Source: Shewanella psychropiezotolerans | GTDB lineage: Bacteria; Pseudomonadota; Gammaproteobacteria; Enterobacterales; Shewanellaceae | Assembly: GCF_007197555.1 (NCBI RefSeq) | Contig: NZ_CP041614.1 | Location: 4,084,001-4,148,000, forward strand | Direction: 5' to 3' | Length of the DNA stretch: 64,000 nucleotides | Shown here: one piece after another, positions 1 to 11,575 of the stretch | How positions within the stretch are numbered: position 1 is the first letter of the stretch | Layout of the letters: every line of letters begins with the position of its first letter | Made by a program: the position numbers and the translations under genes | The notes under the pieces: generated by a model | Database searches by the model: none | What the model was told of the DNA's origin: nothing | Seen by the model: the letters and a program-made list of their open reading frames with translations, nothing else

Positions 1-86
1 GTCTGGTCGAATCAGATGTGGATTACGATCTTCGCGCTATAGAGAAACCATCGGATCACGCCCCGATCTGGAGTTCGTTTAGCTAA
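1..86 (+). CDS. xthA: Exodeoxyribonuclease III, C-terminal end (partial)
   Basis: The first 27 codons (reading from base 3) end in EKPSDHAPIWSSFS and a TAA stop. The S-D-H-A-P-I-W block is the conserved catalytic-histidine motif at the end of exonuclease III / AP endonucleases of the ExoIII family, which repair abasic sites. Only this tail is in the window; the gene starts upstream. A strong hairpin terminator follows about 45 bases later. The assignment rests on one short motif, but that motif is very characteristic. Confidence 0.75.
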   Translation, partial: LVESDVDYDLRAIEKPSDHAPIWSSFS

Positions 87-127
87 CTCTATCGGTAGCT
101 CTGGACGAGCCGACTTATAAAATTTAA

Positions 128-163
128 AGGCCCATTGCTAGTCTACGCTGCAATGGGCTTTTT
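128..163 (+). terminator. Rho-independent terminator after xthA
   Basis: A 9-bp stem (GCCCATTGC paired with GCAATGGGC) with an 11-base loop is followed directly by five T. It lies just downstream of the exonuclease III stop codon. Confidence 0.8.
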
Positions 164-269
164 GTTCCCTCATAACCCGCACTTGATATCTCACCATTCG
201 CCATTAACAATTGAACAGTAATAGAGTTTTTGCTCAGCAATAGCTGAGTTTGCAACCTAGGGATACTAG

Positions 270-288
270 TTTGTCATCTTTAGTCACT
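270..288 (+). promoter_or_regulatory. Candidate operator shared with fadH
   Basis: TTTGTCATCTTTAGTCACT here and TTTGTAATCTTTAGTCATT at 3331-3349 match at 17 of 19 positions. The two copies lie upstream of two fatty-acid degradation genes, and the AraC-type regulator gene sits between those genes. Binding by that regulator is inference. Confidence 0.45.
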
Positions 289-427
289 ATCGTTCACTTA
301 TCATTCTCTAAAAAGTAAGTAATAGTCGAGAGGCAGCGGCTAAATAATCGCTAATAAAAACTAAAATACGCGAAGTGTTAACTAGTCTCACTAGAAAACA
401 GGAACGCGAACAAGCATTGAGGCAAGT

Positions 428-2158
428 ATGGAAGCATCGTTTTGGAATGGTAAACGCGCCCCGGGGATCTCTGATTCCATAGACTTAGAACAATACGGCT
501 CGGCTATTGAAGCCATCGAAGAAGCCTTTACCAAATACGCAGATAATCCGGCATTTACCAGTTTGGGGCACACTCTCAGTTATCAAGAGATTAACCATTA
601 CAGCGCCGCGTTTGCCCATTACCTGCAAAACCAAACATCACTCGTCCCGGGTGATGCTATCGCCATTCAGATGCTCAATACCCTGCAATACCCCATCGCC
701 GTGTTTGGTGCATTACGGGCGGGACTGCGTATCGTCAATACCAATCCCTTGTATACCGAACCTGAGATGATTCATCAGTTTAATGATTCAGGCGCAAAAG
801 CCCTTCTGTGTATGGATATCTTCGCCAAGTCGGTTGAGAACATTCAGACAGAAACGAGTCTCGAATTGATCATCACCACCAGCCTTGCCGATATGCTGCC
901 CCCAGTGAAACGCGTATTGATCAACTCCACCGTCAAACACATCAAGAAGATGGTCCCCAATTACCACCTTCCTCAGGCAGTATCATTCAGGAAAGTCCTG
1001 AAACAGCATTTAGGCAAGGGATTTACCCCTGCCCATCTCGATAAACCAGACGACACCATAGTCCTACAGTACACAGGAGGCACTACAGGTGTCGCCAAGA
1101 GCGCCGAGCTCACTAATACCAACATCATCGCAAATATGCTCCAAGCCGGCGTAGTGACACATCAGCATGATGAACACGGCGCGCCTATGCTGGATGATGG
1201 ACAAGCGATCATGGTCGCTCCTTTGCCCCTGTACCATATCTACTCTTTTACTGTGCATCTAATGGCATTTTTCAGACTGGGTCAGCACAGCATACTTATC
1301 GCTAACCCAAGAGATACCGAAACCTTCATCAAGGCGATGAAACCTTTTAAAATAAATGGCCTGATGGGGCTGAACACCCTTTTCGTTTCCTTGATGGAAA
1401 GTCCGAGTTTCAAACAAATCGATTTTAGTGAAATGAAATTCACCCTGTCCGGTGGCACAGCGCTGATGGACGATACCGCCAAGCGCTGGAAAGCGCTCAC
1501 CGGCGTTGGTATCTCCGAGGCTTATGGCCTGACCGAATGTTCACCCGCCGTATGTATGAATCCAATTAATGGTTTAGAGCGATTAGGCACCGTGGGTCAA
1601 GCGCTGCAACACACGGCGCTCAAGTGTATTAATGCTCTCGGCGAAGAAGTACCTATTGGCGAGCGCGGTGAGCTCTGCGTCAAAGGTCCTCAGGTGATGA
1701 AAGGCTACTGGAATCGCCCTAAGGCCACCCGAGAGTCATTCACTCAAGACGGGCAATGGCTGCTCACCGGTGATATCGCCATTATCGATGAAGATGGTTT
1801 CGTCAGCATAGTCGACCGGGTCAAAGACATGATCATAGTTTCTGGCTTTAACGTCTTTCCCAATGAGATAGAAGGCGTGGTAGCGACTCACCCTGATGTG
1901 GTTAACTGCGCCGCTATCGGTGTTGAAGATACTAAAACCGGTGAGGCGGTTAAGCTCTATGTTGTCATACAAGACAATGCCTCACTGACAGGAGAAGAGA
2001 TCAGAGCGTTCTGCAAGAACAAGCTCACTGGTTATAAAATCCCTCGTCAATTTGAATTCAGGAGTGAACTGCCCATGTCGCCTGTGGGAAAAATTCTTCG
2101 GCGCAAACTAAAAGATGACAATAGAGCAACAGAGGAAGCGAGCAAACAGAGCGCTTAG
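428..2158 (+). CDS. Long-chain fatty acid--CoA ligase (FadD-type, AMP-forming)
   Basis: This is a 576-residue acyl-adenylate synthetase. The ATP/AMP-binding signature YTGGTTGVAK is at about 215-224, the A5-type motif YGLTE at about 365, the GDI..DEDGF..DR hinge at about 445-465, and a C-terminal lysine block (PVGKILRRKL) near 555. The family activates free fatty acids to acyl-CoA at the inner membrane using ATP. ATG at 428 has a GAGG five bases upstream. The neighbours are an AraC regulator and fadH, which fits a fatty-acid catabolism locus. The chain-length preference cannot be read from the sequence, and it may be a paralogue of the main fadD. Confidence 0.88.
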   Translation: MEASFWNGKRAPGISDSIDLEQYGSAIEAIEEAFTKYADNPAFTSLGHTLSYQEINHYSAAFAHYLQNQTSLVPGDAIAIQMLNTLQYPIAVFGALRAGLRIVNTNPLYTEPEMIHQFNDSGAKALLCMDIFAKSVENIQTETSLELIITTSLADMLPPVKRVLINSTVKHIKKMVPNYHLPQAVSFRKVLKQHLGKGFTPAHLDKPDDTIVLQYTGGTTGVAKSAELTNTNIIANMLQAGVVTHQHDEHGAPMLDDGQAIMVAPLPLYHIYSFTVHLMAFFRLGQHSILIANPRDTETFIKAMKPFKINGLMGLNTLFVSLMESPSFKQIDFSEMKFTLSGGTALMDDTAKRWKALTGVGISEAYGLTECSPAVCMNPINGLERLGTVGQALQHTALKCINALGEEVPIGERGELCVKGPQVMKGYWNRPKATRESFTQDGQWLLTGDIAIIDEDGFVSIVDRVKDMIIVSGFNVFPNEIEGVVATHPDVVNCAAIGVEDTKTGEAVKLYVVIQDNASLTGEEIRAFCKNKLTGYKIPRQFEFRSELPMSPVGKILRRKLKDDNRATEEASKQSA

Positions 2159-2188
2159 GGTGTCTGTTTCTATAGCCGTATCTATCTT

Positions 2189-3280
2189 CTATTTCTCTTT
2201 ATTTGGACTTATATTTGCCGTTCTGAAGCGCCCAGGCGCTTCGCCCGTCCAACGTTTAAAGGCTCGCTGAAAAGCAGTAGGTGAGCCAAAACCTAGCAGG
2301 TAAGCGATTTCACCTAAGGTTAACGCCGTATCCTGTACATAACTTATGGCTAAGGTACGGCGAGTATCATTCAAGGTTTGTTGAAAGCTGCCGCCCTCCT
2401 CCACCAGTTTGCGCCTGACGGTCCAGGGAGCCATGTTCAGCTGCTCCGAGACTTGTTCCAGTGTCGGTGTACTCCCGTCTAGCAGAGGGCCAATGACACG
2501 GCTGACCTTCTCATGAAAACTCAATCCCAAACGCACTTTTTCCAGCTCTTCATCTGCGCCTCTTCTGAGTAACTCAAAAGTTGGCGCACTTCGATTGATG
2601 CAAGACCAAGCTAATGCTTCGGCTTTGATAACGATATAGTTGCTCGCTTGTTCAAACAGTACCGGACAATTAAACAGCTCATGGTATTTGTCTGCATAAA
2701 CCGGAGCAGGAAACTCGAAGCAGACTTTCTCAATCCCATCCTCTCTGCCGCTCAAATCTTGAATTATCTGGCACCAACCAGACAAGACGGAATCGACCAC
2801 GAAATAGTTATAATCGTTATAGGGCTTGATGGAATAAAACATCAACACCCCTTGGCCTTGCGCAACACCATACTCTCGACTCAGCGCCAGATACTTATCC
2901 TGCTCCATGCCAAACGCCTGACTCACAAAAAATTGCGATTGACCTCTGGAGTTATATTTATTGAGGAGCTCAAAGGTGGCTATCTGATGGCAGGCTTGCC
3001 TGAGATCTTGGGCGCTAAGCGCCAATAAGCCTGCAATCCCTAAATTGGTCGCCGTGGTGACCTCTCCCATAACCAGCCCAAGCCAAGGTAATTCACAGGC
3101 TTGTATACAGTCATGACCCAGACGCATAAATTTAGGAATACTCACCCTGGCATCGGGAGATGCTAAAGAGATTGAATCAATAGAATATTTATCCAATATT
3201 TCATCGCACTCAACCTTAAGGTGCTCCATCGCCTTGAGCATGATCTCAATATAAGAAACCGAAATGTCACCTAGCTTCAT
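2189..3280 (-). CDS. AraC-family transcriptional regulator (OruR/ArgR-like, Arabinose_bd type)
   Basis: This 363-residue protein has a large N-terminal ligand-binding region and a C-terminal AraC helix-turn-helix pair. The HTH includes LGEIAYLLGFGSPTAFQRAF followed by W-T-G-E-A-P-G-R-F-R, the usual second-helix signature. The gene is convergent with the acyl-CoA ligase (30-base gap) and divergent from fadH (128 bases between starts). The position between two fatty-acid genes suggests it controls them, possibly sensing an acyl compound. The ligand is unknown. Confidence 0.85.
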   Translation of the reverse strand: MKLGDISVSYIEIMLKAMEHLKVECDEILDKYSIDSISLASPDARVSIPKFMRLGHDCIQACELPWLGLVMGEVTTATNLGIAGLLALSAQDLRQACHQIATFELLNKYNSRGQSQFFVSQAFGMEQDKYLALSREYGVAQGQGVLMFYSIKPYNDYNYFVVDSVLSGWCQIIQDLSGREDGIEKVCFEFPAPVYADKYHELFNCPVLFEQASNYIVIKAEALAWSCINRSAPTFELLRRGADEELEKVRLGLSFHEKVSRVIGPLLDGSTPTLEQVSEQLNMAPWTVRRKLVEEGGSFQQTLNDTRRTLAISYVQDTALTLGEIAYLLGFGSPTAFQRAFKRWTGEAPGRFRTANISPNKEK

Positions 3281-3321
3281 ACTCGTTCACCATGTAAAAA
3301 ACCTTTCATAATGCAAACAAC

Positions 3322-3349
3322 AGTCATTAATTTGTAATCTTTAGTCATT
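3322..3349 (+). promoter_or_regulatory. Candidate AraC-type operator upstream of fadH
   Basis: Two AGTCATT half-sites (3322-3328 and 3342-3348) are direct repeats 20 bases apart, about two helical turns, which is the usual arrangement for AraC-family sites. The segment 3331-3349 is nearly repeated upstream of the acyl-CoA ligase at 270-288. Confidence 0.45.
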
Positions 3350-3396
3350 GGCCAATCCTATCATTCGCTCTATCTTTAACCAAGAATAAATAATAA

Positions 3397-5427
<2,031 letters not shown>

Positions 5428-5455
5428 TTGCCAAATATGAGTGCTGGAGGATTGA

Positions 5456-5487
5456 GGTGCTAGTTCCTAGGAACTAGCACCTTCTTT
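5456..5487. terminator. Bidirectional terminator between fadH and the outer-membrane protein gene
   Basis: A perfect 26-base palindrome (arm GGTGCTAGTTCCT) is followed on the plus strand by TTCTTT. It lies between convergent genes, so it can end both. Confidence 0.65.
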
Positions 5488-6712
5488 AAAAATAATAGCG
5501 GCTCGCCAGCTGCCACTGCTGCTCGACTAAGTCCTTAGAGTAACCTTGTTCGGCCCTAGCGGCTCGCTCTGAGTCGATGCGGTTATATTCCATTTGCATA
5601 AACCAACCTTTACTGAATTGATAGCTATAGGAGACTGTCATCCCTTGACCCTCCTCGCTGTTATCGTCATCGAGTGTAAGGTCATTATCTGTGATACTAA
5701 AATCTTCGAATCGAGCCGATAACCTGTGTTTCTGCCATCTATGGCTAAACAAGATAAATGCCGAATCGAAGCCATTATCGACTATGTCCATGCCATAGGG
5801 AGACTGCATCAAGGTATTCCCTTTCATGTATTGAGCGATCAGCTCTATGTTATAGGGCAGACGCCACTTAGTGCCGATATGCACAAACTGAGTCAACCAG
5901 GCATATTGACCCTCTTTCACTATTCGCGTATCGGCATCATTATCGTAATAGCCCACTTCGAGTCGCCCCAGCCCCTGCATGCGCCACTGGGTTTTCACAT
6001 GGTAGCCGATACGATCATCGAGCTCTAAGAAAGGATCAGACTCTTTTGCCTGAGAGCTCAATGAGCCGCCGTCCAGGCTAGGAAGCTCGCTCAAGGGCAG
6101 TTTTTCCTGAGCAAGCGTCTGACGTGAACTATTGGTCCAGCCGTGCCAGGCCAACATGGCCCCTGTGGTATCGTTATTTTGAAACAACTCGGCGGAAAAT
6201 GTAAAGTCATGGCGGGAATCATGAAACTTGCCCAGATAATCCAAACTCATCTGAGCGCCAATATGGCGCACCTCTTCACCTAACCAGCTGTTGATCCCTG
6301 AATAAGTTAAGGTGTAGGGAGAAGACCAGGCGGTAGCGATATTTTCCATGGAGATCTCAGGATACAAGAACCCCAGTTTACCACTCAAACGTAATCCATT
6401 GTCCCAGGGCAGACCCTTGTATTTCAAATAGGCCTCGGTAATACCGATATTATCCCGCACCCCATCCCAATAGGCATTAGCCACCACATGGGCAGAGAGC
6501 GGACTATCCCAATCGATATTATAACTCAGACCCATTTGAGCCAGAGAGAGTTGGCCGTCCGGGTTGAATCTAAATTTGCCAAGCCCACCATCGACATAGG
6601 AGGTGATGCCGTCGGTATAGCTGGCCCTGACATCTATGATGCCAGAGATACTCTGCTCGGCAGCGAGTCCCACTGACGAGTACAAACCCAGTATCCATAC
6701 CCAATATTTCAT
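5486..6712 (-). CDS. Putative outer-membrane beta-barrel protein
   Basis: This 408-residue protein has a signal peptide (MKYWVWILGLYSSVGLAAEQ, cut likely after GLAA). Its body has alternating hydrophobic/polar strands and many aromatic residues, and it ends in ASRYYF, the C-terminal aromatic signature of outer-membrane barrels. I do not recognise a named family; it resembles porin-like proteins. It lies 67 bases downstream of the GGDEF-EAL gene on the same strand and is probably co-transcribed with it and the cupredoxin-like gene, suggesting a surface or envelope function under c-di-GMP influence. The ligand or substrate is unknown. Confidence 0.7.
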   Translation of the reverse strand: MKYWVWILGLYSSVGLAAEQSISGIIDVRASYTDGITSYVDGGLGKFRFNPDGQLSLAQMGLSYNIDWDSPLSAHVVANAYWDGVRDNIGITEAYLKYKGLPWDNGLRLSGKLGFLYPEISMENIATAWSSPYTLTYSGINSWLGEEVRHIGAQMSLDYLGKFHDSRHDFTFSAELFQNNDTTGAMLAWHGWTNSSRQTLAQEKLPLSELPSLDGGSLSSQAKESDPFLELDDRIGYHVKTQWRMQGLGRLEVGYYDNDADTRIVKEGQYAWLTQFVHIGTKWRLPYNIELIAQYMKGNTLMQSPYGMDIVDNGFDSAFILFSHRWQKHRLSARFEDFSITDNDLTLDDDNSEEGQGMTVSYSYQFSKGWFMQMEYNRIDSERAARAEQGYSKDLVEQQWQLASRYYF

Positions 6713-6779
6713 CCATGCTCCTCTGTTCTATCTTGTTCTCGATTGGTACACGATCCCTAATTAGCGACAGGGAAATAGA

Positions 6780-9116
6780 TCAGTAACCTGACTTTGCCAA
6801 CCAAGCGACTAAGGTGTCGGCATCGGCTGGCTTAGAGAGATAATAGCCTTGCCCCATTTCACAACCTCTCTCGGCGAGCCATTTCAGCGCGCCCTCATCT
6901 TCAATGCCTTCGGCGACGACACGTAAACCTAAGCTGTGGGCCAACTGTAAGGTCGAGTTCACTATGATTTGGTCATCTAAGTTAACCATCAGGTTTTGCA
7001 CAAATGACTTGTCTATCTTTAACTCATCCACGGGTAACTGCTTAAGCTGAGCCAGAGACGAGTAACCCGTGCCATAATCATCGATAGATAACTTCAAACC
7101 ATACTTTTTCAGCACCTTGAGTTGCTTGATGGCATTCTCAGGATCGGACACCACGGCATCTTCGGTGATCTCTAAGGTTAACGCTTCTATTGGCACATTT
7201 CTATCTGAGATAACATCCAGCACATATTGACAAAAATTGGCATCTTTTAAGTTCTCCGCCGAGATGTTTATCGCTATGCCTAAATCTATACCTTGGGCTT
7301 TCCAACTCAGATATTGATCGATAGCTTCATTCATCACCCAACGGGTTAACGCGTTCATCTGCCCCATCTGCTCGGCAATAGGAATAAACTCATCGGGAGG
7401 GATCATTCCCCTGTCGGGATGCTGCCAACGCACCAGTGCCTCCACATGGGTCACCTTATTCAAGGTTAAATCTAACTTAGGCTGGTAAAACAGCACCAAT
7501 TCCCCGTGCTGTATGGCAGATTTGAGTTCGTTGATCAGCTGCAATCGCTCTAAGGTGTTCACATCTATTTGTTGATTATAGATCTGTTGCTCCAGCTTAT
7601 TCTTCTTAGCATGTTGCATCGCCGTATCGGCTTGACGGAGCAAGGTTTCTAAATCACTGGGATAATGAACAAAGCTCACGCCGATGGTCAACTGTAGATG
7701 CAAGGAGATGTCTTGATAGCGATATTCGGCTTCGATATTTTTCTGCACCTTAGCCAGTAAGCTACGCAGAGCCTTAGGAAAAGTGTCTTTAAAGGCTAAT
7801 ACGAATTCATCGCCGCTCATACGACACACTAGGCTGATATCATCGATAGAAGACAAGCGTCGCCCTATCTCTTTTATCACCTCATCTCCCACCACATGTC
7901 CTAAGGTGCCATTCACCTCGGTCATGCGCTTAATGTTGATCAAACAGATAGCCACGGCCGATTTAGCGTCAAACCAGGGCTGAGTCACACGTTCTAGCTC
8001 GTTCTTGTTGGCTAAGTTAGTCAATGGATCGTGGTAGGCCTGAAAGGCAATCTTGCTTTCCCGGCTGAGAATCGCCCGCTGCATCACAGTAAACTCTTCG
8101 GCTAGCTCTTGCATCTCTATGCTATTGCCCACCTGCACCTTAGAGTTGTAATTACCCTTGGCAATATATCTCGCCTGCTCAATCAATAATTTAATCGGTT
8201 TAGTCACACCACTGGATATGACGAACGCCAGCAACAAGGAGATGGGTAACATCAAGACGATTAAGCCAAGTTGCTGTAGCCATTGTTTCTGAAATGACTC
8301 GAGCACGTCATAACGGGTCAGATACATGAAAGCATGCAGCTGTTTTTCGTTTACCTCTCCGAGTGCTTGATGCCACAACACATATTCGTCATTCAGTTGA
8401 CCATCTCGAATATAATCAGACACGGCCCGATAATCATAGGTATTTAACCGTTCGGCTGACAAGCTGATTAACTGATTTGTTTGCCCCGAAGATGTCACCA
8501 TAAAACCGGCATTGAGTCCGGTTTTCATATGTAGTGAACGCGCTAATTCATCGCCAATGATGAAGCCAAACCCCACCCAACCGATGACATTGTTGGCCCC
8601 ACTGGTTAACGGGGCGAATTTAATCTGATATATGTTATCTTCCAGGGGATAAAAAGGATTGGCTCCCTGAAATTCACTGCCCAACTGATAGCGAAATACC
8701 TCGCCTTGCTCGGGTCCGACTCTCACCTTTCCCTTCTCCATCCCTTTAGTGTTGAGCATCAGCTCACCGATAATTTCACCTTCCTTGTCCACGGCGATAG
8801 CAATATCCGCATTGATACGCTTCCTGTGATTATTCAATGCCACCAGGAAGCTGCGTCTGTCGCCATCGATAAAGATATCTTTGAGGCCGAAGTCTTTGGC
8901 CGCAGTTTCCGCGAAGGCCGAGAGGTAATAATTTCGGTCGTTGTACTCGGACTTAAACACCAATTCGGCCACCGAGCGTTGATTTTTTAACTGCTCTTGC
9001 TCCAAGCGTTTATTGGCGTAAAAAGTGATGGAGAATGAGATAGCCTGTACCGCGACCAATAAGATCACGAAGAAGGCAAATATGCGCGTCTGTATTCGAT
9101 TGAATAGACCGAACAT
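6780..9116 (-). CDS. Membrane-bound GGDEF/EAL protein, probable c-di-GMP phosphodiesterase
   Basis: Domain order is: an N-terminal membrane helix (about 12-34), an approximately 240-residue periplasmic sensor, a second helix (about 283-303), HAMP, GGDEF (about 365-520) and EAL (about 530-775). The GGDEF site reads SGDEF (about 435), one substitution from the active consensus. The EAL domain keeps EALVRW and DDYGTGYSS. Net phosphodiesterase activity is therefore the better guess, but the cyclase cannot be excluded. The ATG at 9116 overlaps the upstream stop as TGATG, so translation is probably coupled. A TTG one codon earlier (9119) is an alternative start. Confidence 0.88.
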   Translation of the reverse strand: MFGLFNRIQTRIFAFFVILLVAVQAISFSITFYANKRLEQEQLKNQRSVAELVFKSEYNDRNYYLSAFAETAAKDFGLKDIFIDGDRRSFLVALNNHRKRINADIAIAVDKEGEIIGELMLNTKGMEKGKVRVGPEQGEVFRYQLGSEFQGANPFYPLEDNIYQIKFAPLTSGANNVIGWVGFGFIIGDELARSLHMKTGLNAGFMVTSSGQTNQLISLSAERLNTYDYRAVSDYIRDGQLNDEYVLWHQALGEVNEKQLHAFMYLTRYDVLESFQKQWLQQLGLIVLMLPISLLLAFVISSGVTKPIKLLIEQARYIAKGNYNSKVQVGNSIEMQELAEEFTVMQRAILSRESKIAFQAYHDPLTNLANKNELERVTQPWFDAKSAVAICLINIKRMTEVNGTLGHVVGDEVIKEIGRRLSSIDDISLVCRMSGDEFVLAFKDTFPKALRSLLAKVQKNIEAEYRYQDISLHLQLTIGVSFVHYPSDLETLLRQADTAMQHAKKNKLEQQIYNQQIDVNTLERLQLINELKSAIQHGELVLFYQPKLDLTLNKVTHVEALVRWQHPDRGMIPPDEFIPIAEQMGQMNALTRWVMNEAIDQYLSWKAQGIDLGIAINISAENLKDANFCQYVLDVISDRNVPIEALTLEITEDAVVSDPENAIKQLKVLKKYGLKLSIDDYGTGYSSLAQLKQLPVDELKIDKSFVQNLMVNLDDQIIVNSTLQLAHSLGLRVVAEGIEDEGALKWLAERGCEMGQGYYLSKPADADTLVAWLAKSGY

Positions 9117-9862
9117 CAATAACCTTCCAAAAACTCAAAGTCATCCAGGCTCTTCTGGGACGGAATATCCCCCATAAGGGCTGAAACTGTGATGGTTAAC
9201 GCCTGTGTCAGCGGCAGAGTCACCCCCTGTGACAAGCTGTTGTCTTGACTTGATAGCTGAGGGTGCCAGATCACTAAAGTATAATCGGCATCAGGTGTAT
9301 TGGCGAAGCTAACCCGTCCCTTCTCATCGGTTAAACCAAAGTAAGGCGTGTCAACCACCAGCAGATGGCCACTCATCCAATCATGAACATTACATCCCAT
9401 GGAGACATGGCCTACCCGATCAAACACCATGCTTTTAGTGGCGTTATCTTTGCGTAACTTAAAGGAGAAGCGCTTGGGCCCCGCCGCGGAATAGATGTGG
9501 TGAGTGATATCATCATCGTTGACAAATTGCAACTCATAGCCTTTTTGCACCACTGTAATATAAGGGGTAAATTGCTTATTTCTCTGATGGACTTCTAGCG
9601 GCGCAGCCATGTTATCAACACTCTCCCCAGCAAGTTCTGACTGAGACCCAACAAGGAGTTTCGGTTGCAGATAGACCACCATATTTTTCATCGCCTCACC
9701 GGCCGAATTTACCAGCTTGATTGTTTCTGCACTCACAGCAAAACTTACCGTCATCGACAGGCTTAAAAGCAGCCCGCATAATAATGCTATCCCTCTATTT
9801 TTCACATCTACCTCAAGTCTTCTTATCACAGAATTAGTCATCACAGAATTAGTCATCACCAA
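9116..9862 (-). CDS. Cupredoxin-like periplasmic protein ('methylamine utilization protein' type)
   Basis: About 248 residues with a signal peptide (hydrophobic stretch GIALLCGLLLSLSMTVSFAV, then SAE). The C-terminal half looks like a plastocyanin-type fold. It has a histidine pair in DDITHHIYS, then MGCNVHDWM, which supplies Cys, His and Met of a type 1 copper site, followed by a beta-rich tail resembling a carboxypeptidase-regulatory-like domain. Such proteins are often labelled methylamine utilization protein without functional proof. It is the first gene of the three-gene operon with the GGDEF-EAL and outer-membrane genes. The start is uncertain because the 5' end contains a 15-base tandem duplication that repeats MTNSV. 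Confidence 0.7.
   Translation of the reverse strand: MVMTNSVMTNSVIRRLEVDVKNRGIALLCGLLLSLSMTVSFAVSAETIKLVNSAGEAMKNMVVYLQPKLLVGSQSELAGESVDNMAAPLEVHQRNKQFTPYITVVQKGYELQFVNDDDITHHIYSAAGPKRFSFKLRKDNATKSMVFDRVGHVSMGCNVHDWMSGHLLVVDTPYFGLTDEKGRVSFANTPDADYTLVIWHPQLSSQDNSLSQGVTLPLTQALTITVSALMGDIPSQKSLDDFEFLEGY
9825..9854. repeat. 15-bp tandem duplication at the 5' end of the cupredoxin-like gene
   Basis: ATCACAGAATTAGTC occurs twice in succession. It is in frame and encodes MTNSV twice before the signal peptide. Confidence 0.9.
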
Positions 9863-10013
9863 AAAACGCTAACAGGAGAAAACTACCAGGTTTCATTTCG
9901 CCCGCGGGGAGCCACGATTATAAAAGAACGGAATAAACAATAATAAATTTCACATACCACTAACAAATAGTGATTATGTAGAAATAGCGAGCTTATGAGA
10001 TAAATAATAGGCA

Positions 10014-10046
10014 ATAAAAAAGCAAAACCAAGGTTTTGCTTTTTAA
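10014..10046. terminator. Terminator after the chemoreceptor gene
   Basis: AGCAAAACC and GGTTTTGCT form a 9-bp stem flanked by A- and T-runs on both sides, so it can work in both directions. It lies just past the stop of the minus-strand receptor gene. Confidence 0.8.
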
Positions 10047-10066
10047 ATTCGTGCTCAATGGTGAGA

Positions 10067-11514
10067 TTAGCTGGTTCGATACTGCTGCAAAATCCCCTCT
10101 AACTCGGTAGATGAGTTGCGCAGTTCTTCCGCCAATGACACCGAACGCTGCGCTGTTTGCTTTATCGTTTCCGACTGTTCGCGTATATCATTGAGTTGCA
10201 TGGCTATATCGCGTGCAGAGACACTCTGCTCCTCGGCAGAAGCGGCAATTTGTGAACTCATATCGAACACATCATTAGTCGATGCCGCCATAGAGTCCAC
10301 ATCTTCCCCCACTGAGACGATAGCGCCTCGACCCTGATCGGCCTGTTCGACTATCTCCTCTGTCACCCGAGTCAATTTAGTCGAACCAGACTGCAAGCCT
10401 TCAATCATAGACTGAATCTCCACCGTGGCCTGTTGGGTTCGCCCTGCAAGGGTTCTCACCTCATCTGCGACCACGGCGAATCCGCGCCCCTGTTCACCTG
10501 CACGGGCAGCCTCAATGGCAGCATTGAGAGCGAGTAGATTAGTCTGCTCAGATATACTATTAATGGTGGTCACTACCGCGCCAATCTCAGAGGCATTATG
10601 CGACAACTGAGAGACCGAGTCTGATGCAGAGCCAATCTTAGCCACCAGCCCAGAGATACGCTCAACCGCATTTGTGATCCGCAGTTTACTCTCTTGTGCT
10701 TGATGTGAATTAGCCTTAGTCTGCTCAGAAGTATTGGCAGCATTACTTGATACCTCTTCGATAGCGGCGGTCATCTGATCCATGGCCACAGCCACAGTAT
10801 CTAAAAACTGATGCTGGAAACCTATTAACTCATCACTCTGTTTTGCTTGCTGATTAAATTCATCGGCAGCTTGAGCCAGAGTCGCGGCATTTCTGCCAAT
10901 CGCAGTGACCATCTCACTCATATTATCTGCGCTGCGATCTATCTCGGTGGCGATTATACTGAAATCATCTTTACCGAAGAAATTAAGCCTTTGAGTTAGA
11001 TCGCCATCGGCCAAACGTTTAATCGCGATATACATATCCCACAAGCCACCGCCTAAGGAAGTGGAGGTCCAGTAACTCAACTGGAACAGGGGCAGTAGAC
11101 CCGCTAGAGCGATCCAGAACATGAAGTTAGCATCACTCTGAGATTCGGCTTCCCAGTCGGCCACATGAGTGTTGAGCTGCAGATACTGATTGCCAACGGC
11201 TGAGGTGACTGTGACATTATCCCCCGGCGAGATGAGTTCACACGGCTTACCACTTGCAGACCTTGCTCTGTGGCAAATTGACTCAGCTCATTACCTTTAA
11301 TGCCCTGTGAATTGGCCACAGCCGCAAAGGTATCCACCATAGCTTGCGCCTTGGCTTGACTCGCCTGCACAGCGTGCTCTCTTGCATCATTCAAATTAAC
11401 CAGAGCAATACTGGCAGTGATCAGTGCTACCAAAGAACAAACCAGCCAAAACTTACCGTTCAGGCTCAGCTTGATCATCAAGGCGTCAATCTTTCTAAAT
11501 TCAATTTGTTTCAT
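10067..11514 (-). pseudogene. Methyl-accepting chemotaxis protein, interrupted by a -1 frameshift
   Basis: The two halves join into one receptor of about 480 residues: a membrane helix near the N-terminus (LVCSLVALITASIALV), a short periplasmic part, a second helix ([14 protein letters not shown]), a HAMP-like linker ([14 protein letters not shown]) and the cytoplasmic signalling hairpin [20 protein letters not shown]. The N-terminal frame runs from 11514 and ends at a stop near 11104. The C-terminal frame is open through 10067. The switch is needed near the G5 run at 11221-11225; one extra base there restores a single frame reading [19 protein letters not shown]. It is either inactivated or a base-calling error. 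Confidence 0.75.
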
Positions 11515-11575
11515 GTTTTTTACCTAGGTCCTAGTTCGGATAATCACTCTTTATAGGCGACCATATCTAATGCTG

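Larger units (their letters stand above)
87..427. other. Intergenic region upstream of the acyl-CoA ligase
   Basis: This 340-base stretch has no gene. It contains the xthA terminator at its left and, at 270-288, a sequence nearly matched upstream of fadH (3331-3349), so it probably carries the promoter and operator of the acyl-CoA ligase gene. Confidence 0.5.
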
